A stretch of 47,883 nucleotides of DNA from Bacteroidia bacterium (GCA_025999935.1 BNXY01000015.1:1-47883), one strand, 5' to 3'. Positions 1 through 7,753 are shown, numbered from the stretch's first letter. Notes: generated by a model from the letters alone, not told the origin. Numbers and translations: made by a program.

Positions 1-60
1 GCGTGGCGTAGCCCCATTTAACGAGAGGCGGCGTTTATTCATACAAAGACATTTTAACAG

Positions 61-97
61 CAGCGGACACAGAGAATTTTTTTCTCCGTGCCCGCTG
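61..97. terminator. Imperfect hairpin upstream of the first gene
   Basis: Bases 61-74 pair with 84-97 in a 14-bp stem with two mismatches around a T-rich loop. It may terminate an upstream gene outside the window. No T-run follows the 3' arm, so terminator function is uncertain. A short direct repeat (attgtcaatt) follows at about 112-126. Confidence 0.35.
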
Positions 98-180
98 TTG
101 CTGTTTCATCATTGTCAATTGTCAATTAAAAGAAAATCAAGTTTAAAACAATACTAATAATTAATAAACAGACAAAATTT

Positions 181-2031
181 ATGACAACAACAAGACACAT
201 GCTTAAGAGACTTTTACCGGCAGCCATGCTGCTTTTCTCTTCCCATTGCCTGCAAGCCCAGGTAAACATCGGGTCAGGCCAGACCCCGCATAACTTTTCG
301 ATTCTCGAACTGACGAGCAACAGCAAAGGGCTTCGCCTGACGCAGCTGAGTACCTTTCAGCGTAACCAATGGAGCGATTACTTTTTAGGAAGAACCCCAA
401 ATAATCCTGCCAACCCTTCGAGCCCCGGCTATATCTCTGCCTCCGATAAGGAGCACGCTCGGGGGCTTGTCATCTACAATACCGACACCGGCTGTCTGGA
501 ATACTGGAACACACAGAAATGGGTTTCGCTCTGTGCAGGATGCGCCGAGATAACAAGCGCATCGATCAGCGGCGGTACAACCATCACCCGGGGAACAACC
601 ACTGCTGTTACCCTGACCGCAACGACCGTACCGGCAAGGGCGGCAACCGCGTATGTATGGTACCTGGGTGGCGTGTCGGTTGATACAACGACTGTCAATA
701 CATATAACGTACCACAGAGTGTGAAAGATGTAGCCGCTACCTATGAATATCGCGTTAAGGCGATAAATACCTGCTCGGAGGCGGACGGTACGAATCAGGC
801 GAATGTAGTGGTTATACCCGTTGCTCCCAGCAGTATCACAATTTCCGGCAGTTTCACCGGCAGAACCATCTTCGATATCGCGAAGGGCAACAACGGCGGA
901 GTTTACGGCAACCTGGCCGCCCGCCGGCCTTATAGTACCGATTTTGCAAATCTGCAAGAACAGGATGCGACGGACGGGACGCCGGCGGTGATAGATCCCA
1001 GTGCGACTGGTACCTGGCTTTACTCCGGCAGACAGGTGTACACCTTTACCCCGTCGGCTGCCGTATCGAATGTGCGGTTCACTTATGTGGAGGATGCTTC
1101 CTTAGAGGCTATAGTAAGTATGACGCCGAAGGCCGTCTATAGCGGAAACATAGCAGCCGGCACAGCTTGTAAAGCCGTAGTGGTTTACAGACCCGACCTG
1201 ATGACAACCTTGATAGGTAAGACCCGCGACGATGCTGTCAAGCCCAAGTTGTACGCCATTTACAACGACCAGCCGAATGGCGCGGGAACAGACTATGCTG
1301 TCGAGTTGACAGTGAGCCTTCAGGATTGCAATTGCTGCGGGGCTTACGTCATAGGCGGCTGGGAGAACTTCCTGTGCTATAATCTCGGGGCAAATTTTAT
1401 GCTCGATCCGTTTACTTATAAATCGATCGCTAATAATAACAGTATAAAAGGCGACTTTTATCAGTGGGGAAGACAAAGGGATGGTCACGAGAAACGCAAC
1501 AGCAATAATTATCCGACTAACAATACAGTAAATGAAAACGGCGCCGTTCCGGACGCTGCTCTGGATGCTAGCAATAATCAGGTTCTCAGCTCCCATGCAG
1601 CTTATGGTAAATTTATAAAAGGCTACGACGGTACTAACTACAGATACGACTGGCGCCAAATTCAGAATGATTACCTATGGAGCAATGGTATTAGTAATTA
1701 TAGTACACCGAAAGTTGTTGCTAATGACCCATGTCCGCCAGGATGGAAAGTGCCTAGCACTTATCAGCTTGGTTCGATATATCATAATGTTTGGAAATGG
1801 ACCTCCAACGGTTATATGGTAGGTGATGCATTATACTTACCTGTTACCGGCCAAAGGGCCGCTTTTAATGGGCGAGTAAGCGACAGTGATGTTGATCCTT
1901 ACGGTTACTATTGGACTAGTACTATAAACCCGCCGAATTCACATTTTTTCAGATTAGGGGATGGAGATGTTGTGAATACAAGTTCGGTTCACCGAAGTTT
2001 AGGACATGCGGTACGTTGCATTGCTGAATAA
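181..2031 (+). CDS. Secreted protein with C-terminal FISUMP domain
   Basis: A 616-aa protein. Residues 1-26 form a signal peptide: basic MTTTRHMLKR, hydrophobic core, then LQAQ before the mature VNIGSG. The next part (VNIG, FSILEL, GLRLTQL, RGLVIYNTDT, YWNTQKWVSLC) is typical of Bacteroidota cell-surface proteins. An Ig-like stretch lies around residues 125-215. From about residue 375 comes a Cys-containing link (DCNCCGAY), then motifs of the Fibrobacter succinogenes major paralogous (FISUMP) domain: LCYNLGA, FYQWGR, DPCPPGWKVPS, YYWTST and a final GHAVRCIAE. FISUMP proteins are extracellular and mostly without known function. There is no T9SS tail. The ATG was chosen because it directly starts the signal peptide. 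It appears to be a single-gene unit with a hairpin just downstream. Confidence 0.8.
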   Translation: MTTTRHMLKRLLPAAMLLFSSHCLQAQVNIGSGQTPHNFSILELTSNSKGLRLTQLSTFQRNQWSDYFLGRTPNNPANPSSPGYISASDKEHARGLVIYNTDTGCLEYWNTQKWVSLCAGCAEITSASISGGTTITRGTTTAVTLTATTVPARAATAYVWYLGGVSVDTTTVNTYNVPQSVKDVAATYEYRVKAINTCSEADGTNQANVVVIPVAPSSITISGSFTGRTIFDIAKGNNGGVYGNLAARRPYSTDFANLQEQDATDGTPAVIDPSATGTWLYSGRQVYTFTPSAAVSNVRFTYVEDASLEAIVSMTPKAVYSGNIAAGTACKAVVVYRPDLMTTLIGKTRDDAVKPKLYAIYNDQPNGAGTDYAVELTVSLQDCNCCGAYVIGGWENFLCYNLGANFMLDPFTYKSIANNNSIKGDFYQWGRQRDGHEKRNSNNYPTNNTVNENGAVPDAALDASNNQVLSSHAAYGKFIKGYDGTNYRYDWRQIQNDYLWSNGISNYSTPKVVANDPCPPGWKVPSTYQLGSIYHNVWKWTSNGYMVGDALYLPVTGQRAAFNGRVSDSDVDPYGYYWTSTINPPNSHFFRLGDGDVVNTSSVHRSLGHAVRCIAE

Positions 2032-2057
2032 CTATCTGCCTGCATCGGTTTTCAATT

Positions 2058-2087
2058 CTCCTCCTGCTTTTAATGCGGGAGGAGTTT
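2058..2087 (+). terminator. Hairpin terminator after the FISUMP gene
   Basis: A ten-base arm (ctcctcctgc, 2058-2067) pairs with gcgggaggag (2075-2084), with one G-U pair, around a 7-nt loop. A short ttt follows. It lies 27 nt after the stop codon. Confidence 0.6.
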
Positions 2088-2132
2088 AAAGAATATGATT
2101 ATCCGTATTATGTCCTAATATAGTTAAAAATC

Positions 2133-2204
2133 TTAAGTTCCCGTCATGCCGAAGTTCACCGGTATTTCTCCTTGTGTCAAAGAGTTTGCAATGACGGGAC
2201 TTAA
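2133..2204. repeat. Imperfect inverted repeat in intergenic gap
   Basis: ttaagttcccgtcatgc (2133-2149) is matched in reverse complement by gcaatgacgggacttaa (2188-2204), with a one-base offset in the arms. The arms are 38 bases apart. This fills much of the 2032-2290 gap and looks like a small MITE-like or REP-like sequence. No gene is visible in the gap. Confidence 0.5.
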
Positions 2205-2290
2205 GTTTTATGAAAAGAAAACGCATCTTAATTTGTAGCCAAACAAAACCCTATTTTAAACCTTAAAAACAACAAAATAACTTAGTAGGG

Positions 2291-2390
2291 AATTATTTTA
2301 TGTAATTTTGCAACTCAACTTGTATTTTTGCATAAAATAGATTTATTATGTTTATTAACAGAGAGATAGAACAATACATCCAACCGACAA
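2291..2390 (+). repeat. 100-bp copy of an ATPase gene's promoter and first 14 codons
   Basis: This block matches 5808-5907 with one difference (C for T at 2380). It carries the -7 element TAATTTTG (2303-2310), the ATG at 2348 and codons 1-14 (MFINREIEQYIQPT) of the AAA_14/DUF4143 ATPase gene that is complete at 5865. Just after this block the sequence switches to the TPR gene, and the ATPase frame ends at a stop nine codons later. The -33 TTTG present in the other copy (5797-5800) is outside the duplicated part and missing here. It is a truncated ATPase gene fused to unrelated DNA. Confidence 0.85.
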
Positions 2391-2427
2391 AATTTCAGAA
2401 TGGACAAAAAAACTAAATCCTGCTTTT

Positions 2428-3219
2428 TTGGATGATAAACCATTTTCATTCAACGATAAAGATGGTAAACTGCGCGAAATTGCCTCCAAGAAAGAGCAAT
2501 ATTATATGCTGCACTCACGTGCATTACTTGAAAAAGGCGAATTTGATGAATGTATTAAACTGTGTGAAGAGGCGCTTGGTCTATTTGAAAAACTGCATTA
2601 TGATAACGATGTGTGGTTTCGCTGGCGCATTGCCTTGAGTTATGAAGGTTTGGGCGAATATCAAAAGTCGCTTGACCTGCAACTCGAACTTTTAAAACGG
2701 AAAAAAGAATGGTTCATTCAGAAGGAGATTGCCGAACAGTATTACCGTTTGGGCGAATACGAAAAATCATTGGTTTACGCCCTTGACAGCGCTTTAAATT
2801 TCGGCGATAATGACAAAAAAATCAATACATTCATTGTGTTGGCTAATACGCTCGAAAAACTTGGAAAAATGGAAGAGGCACAATTACATAATCATTTAAT
2901 CGAAAAAATAAAGCGGAAAGATATTGATGTCGAAAACGAAATCAGTAATCTGAAAACTGTTTGGAATACGCTAAGATACAGCGAAAAAAAGTCGTATTCG
3001 GGCATAATAAAATCGTTGTTGCCCAATGGAAAAGCCGGTTTTGTAGAAACAGATAACGGCAAGTCGTATTATTTTTCCTTGCGGGATTTCAAGGCAAGCC
3101 CAAAGAAAGCCATTGCCGGAACAAAAGTGCGTTTTTATTTGGCAGAAGGTTTTGATGCGAAAAAGAATATGAAGACGATGAATGCGGTAGAACTCACCCT
3201 TATAATCTCTAAGGTTTAA
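2428..3219 (+). CDS. 5'-truncated TPR protein with C-terminal cold-shock-like domain, next to cas2
   Basis: The 263-aa reading starts at a TTG. The same frame stays open upstream to 2359 with protein-like sequence (KISEWTKKLNPAF), so the original start was lost where the 100-bp ATPase fragment joins. The first internal ATG is at 2506. Residues about 25-165 contain helical TPR-like repeats (ALLEKGEFDECIKLCEEAL, ALSYEGLGEYQKSLDLQLEL, QYYRLGEYEKSLVYALDSA). Residues about 190-260 resemble a cold-shock/OB fold (SGIIKSLLPNGKAGFVET, KSYYFSLRDF, GTKVRFYL), suggesting nucleic acid binding. The cas2 gene starts 11 nt downstream, so the two were probably one operon. The exact role is unknown, and the truncated form may be inactive. 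Confidence 0.65.
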   Translation: MDDKPFSFNDKDGKLREIASKKEQYYMLHSRALLEKGEFDECIKLCEEALGLFEKLHYDNDVWFRWRIALSYEGLGEYQKSLDLQLELLKRKKEWFIQKEIAEQYYRLGEYEKSLVYALDSALNFGDNDKKINTFIVLANTLEKLGKMEEAQLHNHLIEKIKRKDIDVENEISNLKTVWNTLRYSEKKSYSGIIKSLLPNGKAGFVETDNGKSYYFSLRDFKASPKKAIAGTKVRFYLAEGFDAKKNMKTMNAVELTLIISKV

Positions 3220-3230
3220 TTTTCCTGAAT

Positions 3231-3698
3231 ATGCCAAGAAAAAAGAAACAATTATCGTTTGCAGAACGGGTTATTAAACTATATAATTCGGGATTACCGA
3301 GAGACAAGCCACCCGTGAAACCGATTGATGATTTAGTATCGGTTGAACAGCGTGTACAGCAAATTTTAGGAATAGTTAATAAAAAGCACAGTTATTTGCG
3401 TATGATTTTCTTCGTAATGTATGATATTGAAAACGATAAAGTTCGCAATCAAGTAGTAAAATATCTGTTGAAAAAAGGTTGTGTCAGGATTCAAAAATCT
3501 ATTTTTCTTGCAGATGCCGAACATGCGGTATATGCACAAATAAAAGACGATCTTGCGGCAGTGCAAGCCTGTTATGAAAACCACGACAGCATAATTGTCT
3601 GTCCCATATCTACCGATTATTTACGAGCCTTGTGCATTATTGGCAAAAATGTGGATATTGACATTGTGCTTAAAAACAAAAATACTTTGTTTTTTTGA
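3231..3698 (+). CDS. cas2: CRISPR-associated endonuclease Cas2 with N-terminal extension
   Basis: A 155-aa protein. Residues 58-155 match the Cas2 ferredoxin-like fold: a first beta strand with the MIFFVMYDI motif (Asp65 is the conserved acidic residue), followed by RNQVVKYLLKKGCVRIQKS and later DSIIVCPIS. Cas2 is the structural partner of Cas1 in the spacer-integration complex. The family is usually about 90-100 aa. Here a basic 57-residue extension (MPRKKKQLSFAERV and on) precedes the core. An ATG just before the core (Met58) could be an alternative start, but the extension continues the open frame from an ATG 11 nt after the TPR gene. No cas1 lies nearby, so adaptation would need Cas1 from elsewhere. 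The array leader begins right after the stop. Confidence 0.88.
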   Translation: MPRKKKQLSFAERVIKLYNSGLPRDKPPVKPIDDLVSVEQRVQQILGIVNKKHSYLRMIFFVMYDIENDKVRNQVVKYLLKKGCVRIQKSIFLADAEHAVYAQIKDDLAAVQACYENHDSIIVCPISTDYLRALCIIGKNVDIDIVLKNKNTLFF

Positions 3699-3714
3699 AA
3701 AAATCACTTAGCTC

Positions 3715-3745
3715 TTTGATATATTGAAAAAAAATATTACCTTCG
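3715..3745 (+). promoter_or_regulatory. Promoter in the leader of CRISPR array 1
   Basis: TTTG at 3715-3718, a 19-bp spacer and TACCTTCG at 3738-3745 fit the Bacteroidota -33/-7 pattern with one mismatch. It sits about 90 nt before the first repeat and reads toward the array, as expected for the pre-crRNA promoter. Confidence 0.65.
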
Positions 3746-3833
3746 CGATTGGCGTTTGGTACATTTTTTTGCCTGTTTTTAGATGTACCGTATAAAATAA
3801 TAGGCATTATGACAGGATATTACGAGAGATGGT

Positions 3834-4164
3834 GTATTAGAATTAGTAGCTGCGAGAGTGGCATTGAGACTTCCAAATCAAGAGCATTCCAGTAGGTCGC
3901 CGCCTTGTATTAGAATTAGTAGCTGCGAGAGTGGCATTGAGACACACGCGCCACTTCGGCTATGTGTCGCCATTTATGGCTTGTATTAGAATTAGTAGCT
4001 GCGAGAGTGGCATTGAGACACTTTGCTAATTACCGCAAATTGAGAGAAGTAATCCGGTATTAGAATTAGTAGCTGCGAGAGTGGCATTGAGACTCCCAAA
4101 ACGTTTCAAAGTAATCCACAATGGTTGAAGGCGTATTAGAATTAGTTGCTGCGAGAGCGGCATT
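3834..4164 (+). CRISPR. CRISPR array 1: four 37-nt repeats, a degenerate fifth, four spacers
   Basis: Four identical 37-nt repeats lie at 3834-3870, 3907-3943, 3983-4019 and 4057-4093. They start gtattagaattag and end gtggcattgagac. The spacers are 36, 39, 37 and 39 nt. The fifth repeat begins at 4133, carries two substitutions (gttgct for gtagct, gcgg for gtgg) and is cut after cattg at about 4164, losing the final agac. The repeat end ATTGAGAC resembles the 8-nt 5' handle left by Cas6-type processing in type I-B and III systems. The degenerate last repeat and the upstream promoter set the reading direction as plus. Only cas2 is adjacent, so any interference genes must be elsewhere or lost. 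Confidence 0.95.
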
Positions 4165-4176
4165 GTTTTAAAAGGA

Positions 4177-4260
4177 AAATGATCACGACTCTCTTGCCCC
4201 TTGTTTTTAAAAAAAACAGCTAAATCTCGGTCTTGCTTTTTCAGAAAAACAACTTGTTTT
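4177..4260. repeat. 84-bp direct repeat, left copy, flanking the first ATPase gene
   Basis: It matches 5713-5796 with about four differences. Both copies begin aaatgatcacgactctcttg and end near aacttgttt. Together they bracket the promoter and coding sequence of the ATPase at 4398, suggesting a cassette that was inserted or tandemly duplicated. This copy begins just past the truncated last repeat of array 1. Confidence 0.85.
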
Positions 4261-4282
4261 TGATACCTCTTGAAAAATATCT

Positions 4283-4313
4283 TTTGTTTATATTGGAAAA
4301 AAACGTATCTTTG
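4283..4313 (+). promoter_or_regulatory. Promoter of the first ATPase gene
   Basis: TTTG (4283-4286), 19 bp, then TATCTTTG (4306-4313) match the Bacteroidota consensus exactly. The start codon follows about 85 nt downstream. Confidence 0.7.
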
Positions 4314-4397
4314 CCTTTGATTTTTGACGGAAACAGTTAAAATTAGGGTTGGTATTTTGTCGAAAACAGCTTGAATTTGCCTTGTAATTTTTACGAT

Positions 4398-5714
4398 ATG
4401 TATATAAAAAGATTGATAGACAAATATTTACTCGATTGGGCTGATGCCAAAAGCAGAAAGCCACTTCTCTTGCGCGGTGCACGGCAGGTGGGCAAATCAA
4501 GTTCGGTGCGGCATTTGGCTGGACATTTTGAGAATTTTGTCGAAATAAATTTTGAAAAGCAAAAGGCGGCTGCTACTGCTTTCGAAGGCGATTTGTTTCC
4601 GACAGAAATATGTAACAAGCTCTCGGCAATCTACCGTCAGCCGATTGTTGCGGGCAAAACTTTGTTGTTTTTAGACGAAATTCAGGCCTGTCCCAATGCC
4701 ATTTCGGCGCTTCGTTTTTTCTACGAAGATTATCCGCAGCAACATATCATTGCCGCAGGTTCACTGTTGGAATTTGCTCTTGCCAAAGTCAACAGTTTTG
4801 GCGTGGGCAGAATTACCAATCTTTTTATGTATCCTTTCAGTTTTCAGGAATTTATGCTTGCTTGCGGCTACGAAAAGCTCTACAAGGAAATAAAAAAACA
4901 CGTGCCGCCACAACCTGTTTTTGAGGCATTTCACAGTAAAGCAATAGAAATTCTTAAAACATTCCTTCTGATTGGTGGAATGCCCGAAGCTGTAGTTAAA
5001 TACGTTGAAACACAGAGTATTCTCGAAGCTCAAAATGTGTTGAGCGACTTGATAACAACACTCAAATCCGATTTTGAAAAATATCGCAAAAAAGTGCCTT
5101 TGCTGCGGCTGAATGTAGTTTTTGATAGCGTGGTCAATCAAGCAGGGCAAAAAATTATTTATTCCAATATAAGCCGGGATTATAAAATTCAGCAAATTAA
5201 GGAATGTATCGAACTGCTCCGTATGGCGGGGCTTGTTGTGCCTGTCATTCATACTGCAGCAAACGGCGTCCCGCTCGGTGCAGAAAGCAATCTGAAAAAA
5301 CAAAAGTTAATGATTTTGGATACAGGAATTTATCTAAAACTGTCGGGACTTGACCTCACTGATATTATTGTTGGAACTGATTTGGAAATGATAAATAAAG
5401 GCAAGGTAGCCGAAATGTTTGCCGCACTCGAACTGCAAAAATCTTTTCCTGTCAATGCGGAGCCGCAACTCTATTTTTGGCACAGAGAAGAGAAAAACAG
5501 CAGCGCCGAGGTTGATTTTTTGATTCAGCAAGGCGATAAAATCGTTCCTGTTGAAGTAAAATCAGGAACGACAGGAAAAATGCAGAGTCTGCACCTTTTC
5601 ATGAGGGAGAAACAGTCGGAGTATGGCATTCGCTGCTCATTGGAAAATTTTTCGCAGTACGACAAAATCAAAGTATTTCCGCTATATGCAATTTCTAATT
5701 TCATCAACAAATAA
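4398..5714 (+). CDS. AAA_14/DUF4143 family ATPase, copy 1
   Basis: Taking the ATG at 4398 (MYIKRLIDKYLL) rather than an in-frame TTG 27 nt upstream gives 438 aa. Walker A is GARQVGKSS (residues 27-35) and Walker B is LLFLDEIQ with Asp93 and Glu94. The C-terminal half is the DUF4143 region, ending in a PD-(D/E)XK-like pattern (AEVDFLIQQGDKIVPVEVKSG). These proteins are abundant in Bacteroidota, often multicopy, and of unsettled function. A DNA-related or defence/mobile role is inferred from the fold. It has its own promoter and is flanked by 84-bp direct repeats. It is only distantly similar to the ATPase at 5865, so the pair is not a recent duplication. Confidence 0.85.
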   Translation: MYIKRLIDKYLLDWADAKSRKPLLLRGARQVGKSSSVRHLAGHFENFVEINFEKQKAAATAFEGDLFPTEICNKLSAIYRQPIVAGKTLLFLDEIQACPNAISALRFFYEDYPQQHIIAAGSLLEFALAKVNSFGVGRITNLFMYPFSFQEFMLACGYEKLYKEIKKHVPPQPVFEAFHSKAIEILKTFLLIGGMPEAVVKYVETQSILEAQNVLSDLITTLKSDFEKYRKKVPLLRLNVVFDSVVNQAGQKIIYSNISRDYKIQQIKECIELLRMAGLVVPVIHTAANGVPLGAESNLKKQKLMILDTGIYLKLSGLDLTDIIVGTDLEMINKGKVAEMFAALELQKSFPVNAEPQLYFWHREEKNSSAEVDFLIQQGDKIVPVEVKSGTTGKMQSLHLFMREKQSEYGIRCSLENFSQYDKIKVFPLYAISNFINK

Positions 5715-5796
5715 ATGATCACGACTCTCTTGCCCCTTGTTTTTCAAAAAAACAGCTAAATCTCGGCATTACTTTTTCAGAAAAACAACTTGTTTC
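5713..5796. repeat. 84-bp direct repeat, right copy
   Basis: Partner of 4177-4260. It begins at the stop codon of the first ATPase gene and runs up to the -33 element of the second. Confidence 0.85.
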
Positions 5797-5827
5797 TTTG
5801 CAAACCCAATTATTTTATGTAATTTTG
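5797..5827 (+). promoter_or_regulatory. Promoter of the second ATPase gene
   Basis: TTTG (5797-5800), 19 bp, TAATTTTG (5820-5827): an exact match to the Bacteroidota pattern, 37 nt before the ATG. A second TAnnTTTG-like element lies at 5840-5847. Confidence 0.7.
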
Positions 5828-5907
5828 CAACTCAACTTGTATTTTTGCATAAAATAGATTTATTATGTTTATTAACAGAGAGATAGAACAATACATTCAA
5901 CCGACAA
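5808..5907 (+). repeat. 100-bp repeat, complete-gene copy
   Basis: Partner of 2291-2390 (99 of 100 identical). Here it is in its natural context, covering the -7 element and codons 1-14 of the second ATPase. Confidence 0.85.
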
Positions 5908-7013
5908 TTGATGCGTTTTCGGTTATCGCGATTACCGGTCCCAGACAATCGGGAAAGACTACGCTTATAAAGCAGATGTTTCAAAATTTTGGATATTATT
6001 CATTGGAAAATCCTGATATACTCGCTATTGCTCTTCGAGACCCTGTGAGCTTTTTAAGCCAAAACGAACGGATGATTATTGATGAAGTACAACACGCACC
6101 TGCTCTTTTTTCGTATATTCAGGGAATTGTCGATGATAATCCTGCCCGAAAATTCATTTTGTCCGGTAGCTCCAATTTTTTATTGATGAAGAGAATAACT
6201 CAATCCTTGGCCGGTCGGGTTGCAATCTTCGAACTGCTTCCGTTTTCGTATGGAGAAATATATAATTTGGTGGAGGAAAAAAGTATGGATGAATTATTAT
6301 TTTCGGGACTTTATCCATCTATTTACTCTTCGACCAAAACGCCCCAACAATTCTATTCAAATTATGTTAAGACTTATATAGAGCGCGATGTAAGAGATTT
6401 GCTTAATATTAAGGATTTAATGCAATTTCATGCTTTTTTAAAACTTTGCGCAGGAAGAATAGGCAGTTTGTTTAATGTTTCTGATTTGTCAAATGAAGTT
6501 GGCGTTTCAGTAGCAACCATCAATTCGTGGCTGTCTGTTTTGCAAGCATCTTACATTATTTTTCTGCTTCCGCCGTATTTTGAAAATATCAACAAACGCT
6601 TGGTCAAGCATCCCAAACTCTACTTTGTAGATACTGGGCTTTCCTGTTATTTGCTTGATATTGAGAATTGTAAACAGTTGGAAAGAGACAAGATGCGGGG
6701 ACATCTTTTCGAAAATTTCATCGTTACAAATTATCTGAAAAACAGATTGAACAAAGGAAAAACAAGCAATCTTTATTTCTATCGCGACAGCAACAAAAAC
6801 GAGGTTGATTTGCTGCTTCTGAACGGTAAGTTGTTTGAAGCCATTGAAATAAAATCGTCCCAAACCTATCATCCCGATTTTGAAAAAGGACTTGTTGCCT
6901 TTGAAAAAGTATTCGGAAACAGGGTGCAAAACAAACAGATTATTTACTGTGGCGGAATGGAGAATACTGCAGGAAAGATTAAATTATTGAATTACAAACA
7001 CATCAATGATTAA
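5865..7013 (+). CDS. AAA_14/DUF4143 family ATPase, copy 2
   Basis: A 382-aa protein. Walker A is GPRQSGKTT (residues 25-33) and Walker B is MIIDEVQ (about residues 69-75), followed by a sensor-like FILSGSSNFLL. The middle is winged-helix-like (NVSDLSNEVGVSVATINSWL). The C-terminal NEVDLLLLNGKLFEAIEIKSS is a PD-(D/E)XK-like motif of the DUF4143 part. Length and domain order are normal, so it is probably intact. Its promoter and first 14 codons occur again at 2291-2390. It lies between the two CRISPR arrays, immediately before the leader of array 2. Function is unknown. Confidence 0.85.
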   Translation: MFINREIEQYIQPTIDAFSVIAITGPRQSGKTTLIKQMFQNFGYYSLENPDILAIALRDPVSFLSQNERMIIDEVQHAPALFSYIQGIVDDNPARKFILSGSSNFLLMKRITQSLAGRVAIFELLPFSYGEIYNLVEEKSMDELLFSGLYPSIYSSTKTPQQFYSNYVKTYIERDVRDLLNIKDLMQFHAFLKLCAGRIGSLFNVSDLSNEVGVSVATINSWLSVLQASYIIFLLPPYFENINKRLVKHPKLYFVDTGLSCYLLDIENCKQLERDKMRGHLFENFIVTNYLKNRLNKGKTSNLYFYRDSNKNEVDLLLLNGKLFEAIEIKSSQTYHPDFEKGLVAFEKVFGNRVQNKQIIYCGGMENTAGKIKLLNYKHIND

Positions 7014-7086
7014 ACAACATGTCCAGAATTTCAGATTTTTTCGACGGTAGTCGTTTATCGCGTTCTTTGACATATTGGCTTTTGCA

Positions 7087-7116
7087 TTGTTTGAACAGAA
7101 AAAAACAATACATTTG
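7087..7116 (+). promoter_or_regulatory. Promoter in the leader of CRISPR array 2
   Basis: TTG (7087-7089), 19 bp, TACATTTG (7109-7116). Just upstream the sequence ttctttgacatattgg (7064-7079) resembles the start of the array 1 leader (ctctttgatatattga), suggesting both leaders share an origin. Confidence 0.55.
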
Positions 7117-7214
7117 CGAAAATCTTTTGGCACGGAAGATAAAAGCTTACGGATGAAGGGTATTAATTGAGACATGCGGCGGAATCTTTTTTTTATCTTA
7201 CTGATAGAGAAAAT

Positions 7215-7386
7215 GATTCCGTAAGTTGCTGCGAGAGCGGCATTGAGACATCCTTGACCGAATCCCAGACCGAAGCCCTGGCGATTCTTTCTTTTGCTGC
7301 GAGAGCGGCATTGAGACGAACTCTGGCACATTCTCGTGTATTTACATTTTTGATTCTTTCTTTTGCTGCGAGAGCGGCATTGAGAC
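7215..7386 (+). CRISPR. CRISPR array 2: three 35-nt repeats, two spacers
   Basis: Repeats lie at 7215-7249, 7283-7317 and 7352-7386. The last two are identical (starting gattctttct). The first differs in its 5' part (gattccgtaag). All three share the 24-nt end that contains gcgagagcggcattgagac. Spacers are 33 nt (7250-7282) and 34 nt (7318-7351). The 24-nt end is the array 1 repeat end with the same two substitutions seen in array 1's last repeat. A possible relic repeat with its middle deleted (gtattaattgagac, 7160-7173) precedes it, with a 41-nt interval. The leader-proximal repeats are less uniform than expected for an active array. Confidence 0.8.
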
Positions 7387-7453
7387 CTTTCGTAATTTCT
7401 TACGATTTTTCCCTTCTTCCGAGTCAGCAGTAAAACCCTGTGTTTTGCGAAAA

Positions 7454-7537
7454 GGCGCGTAGCGCCAACATCTTTGTAGCCGTGTGCGTAAGCGCACGGT
7501 AATGATGCACATACCGATTACATAGCAGCGTAGCTGC
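7454..7537. repeat. Three short GC-rich palindromes
   Basis: ggcgcgtagcgcc (7454-7466), ccgtgtgcgtaagcgcacgg (7480-7499) and gcagcgtagctgc (7525-7537) are each short hairpins with a GTA or TAA centre. Such clusters are REP-like. They occupy the 7387-7560 part of the gap before the RRM gene. Confidence 0.6.
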
Positions 7538-7561
7538 GACACTTGCGATATTAAAATATTG

Positions 7562-7684
7562 TTACACCCACCCCCAAAAAAGCGGATCATTCGCAGAATT
7601 ATACTCCTCAGCGATAATAGAAGACTTACGGTCTTTCAGGTTCAGCGCCTCCTGCATGGTGCCGGCAAAATGCACGTTCGACCA
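7562..7684 (-). pseudogene. Small gene remnant (about 40 codons), unidentified
   Basis: On the minus strand a 40-codon open stretch reads like real protein (FAGTMQEALNLKDRKSSI, then AEEYNSANDP) and ends at a TAA at 7562. It has no start codon and no promoter, and the frame is closed upstream. It is probably the 3' end of a lost gene; I do not recognise the family with certainty. The rest of 7685-7750 shows nothing. Confidence 0.25.
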
Positions 7685-7753
7685 AGTATTTCAAGCATAA
7701 ATCATTTTTTTTGGAGAAAATTGCAAAATATTTGAAAATTTTTATCAAAAAAC

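Noticed and set aside
4761..5303. 180-codon minus-strand frame inside the first ATPase gene
   Set aside because: Antisense to a well-supported gene, no promoter, Phe/Asn-rich shadow translation.
4398..7013. The two AAA_14/DUF4143 ATPases as Cas proteins
   Set aside because: Their motifs are those of the widespread DUF4143 family with no Cas-specific feature, and they appear to have been inserted between the arrays rather than being part of the cas operon.
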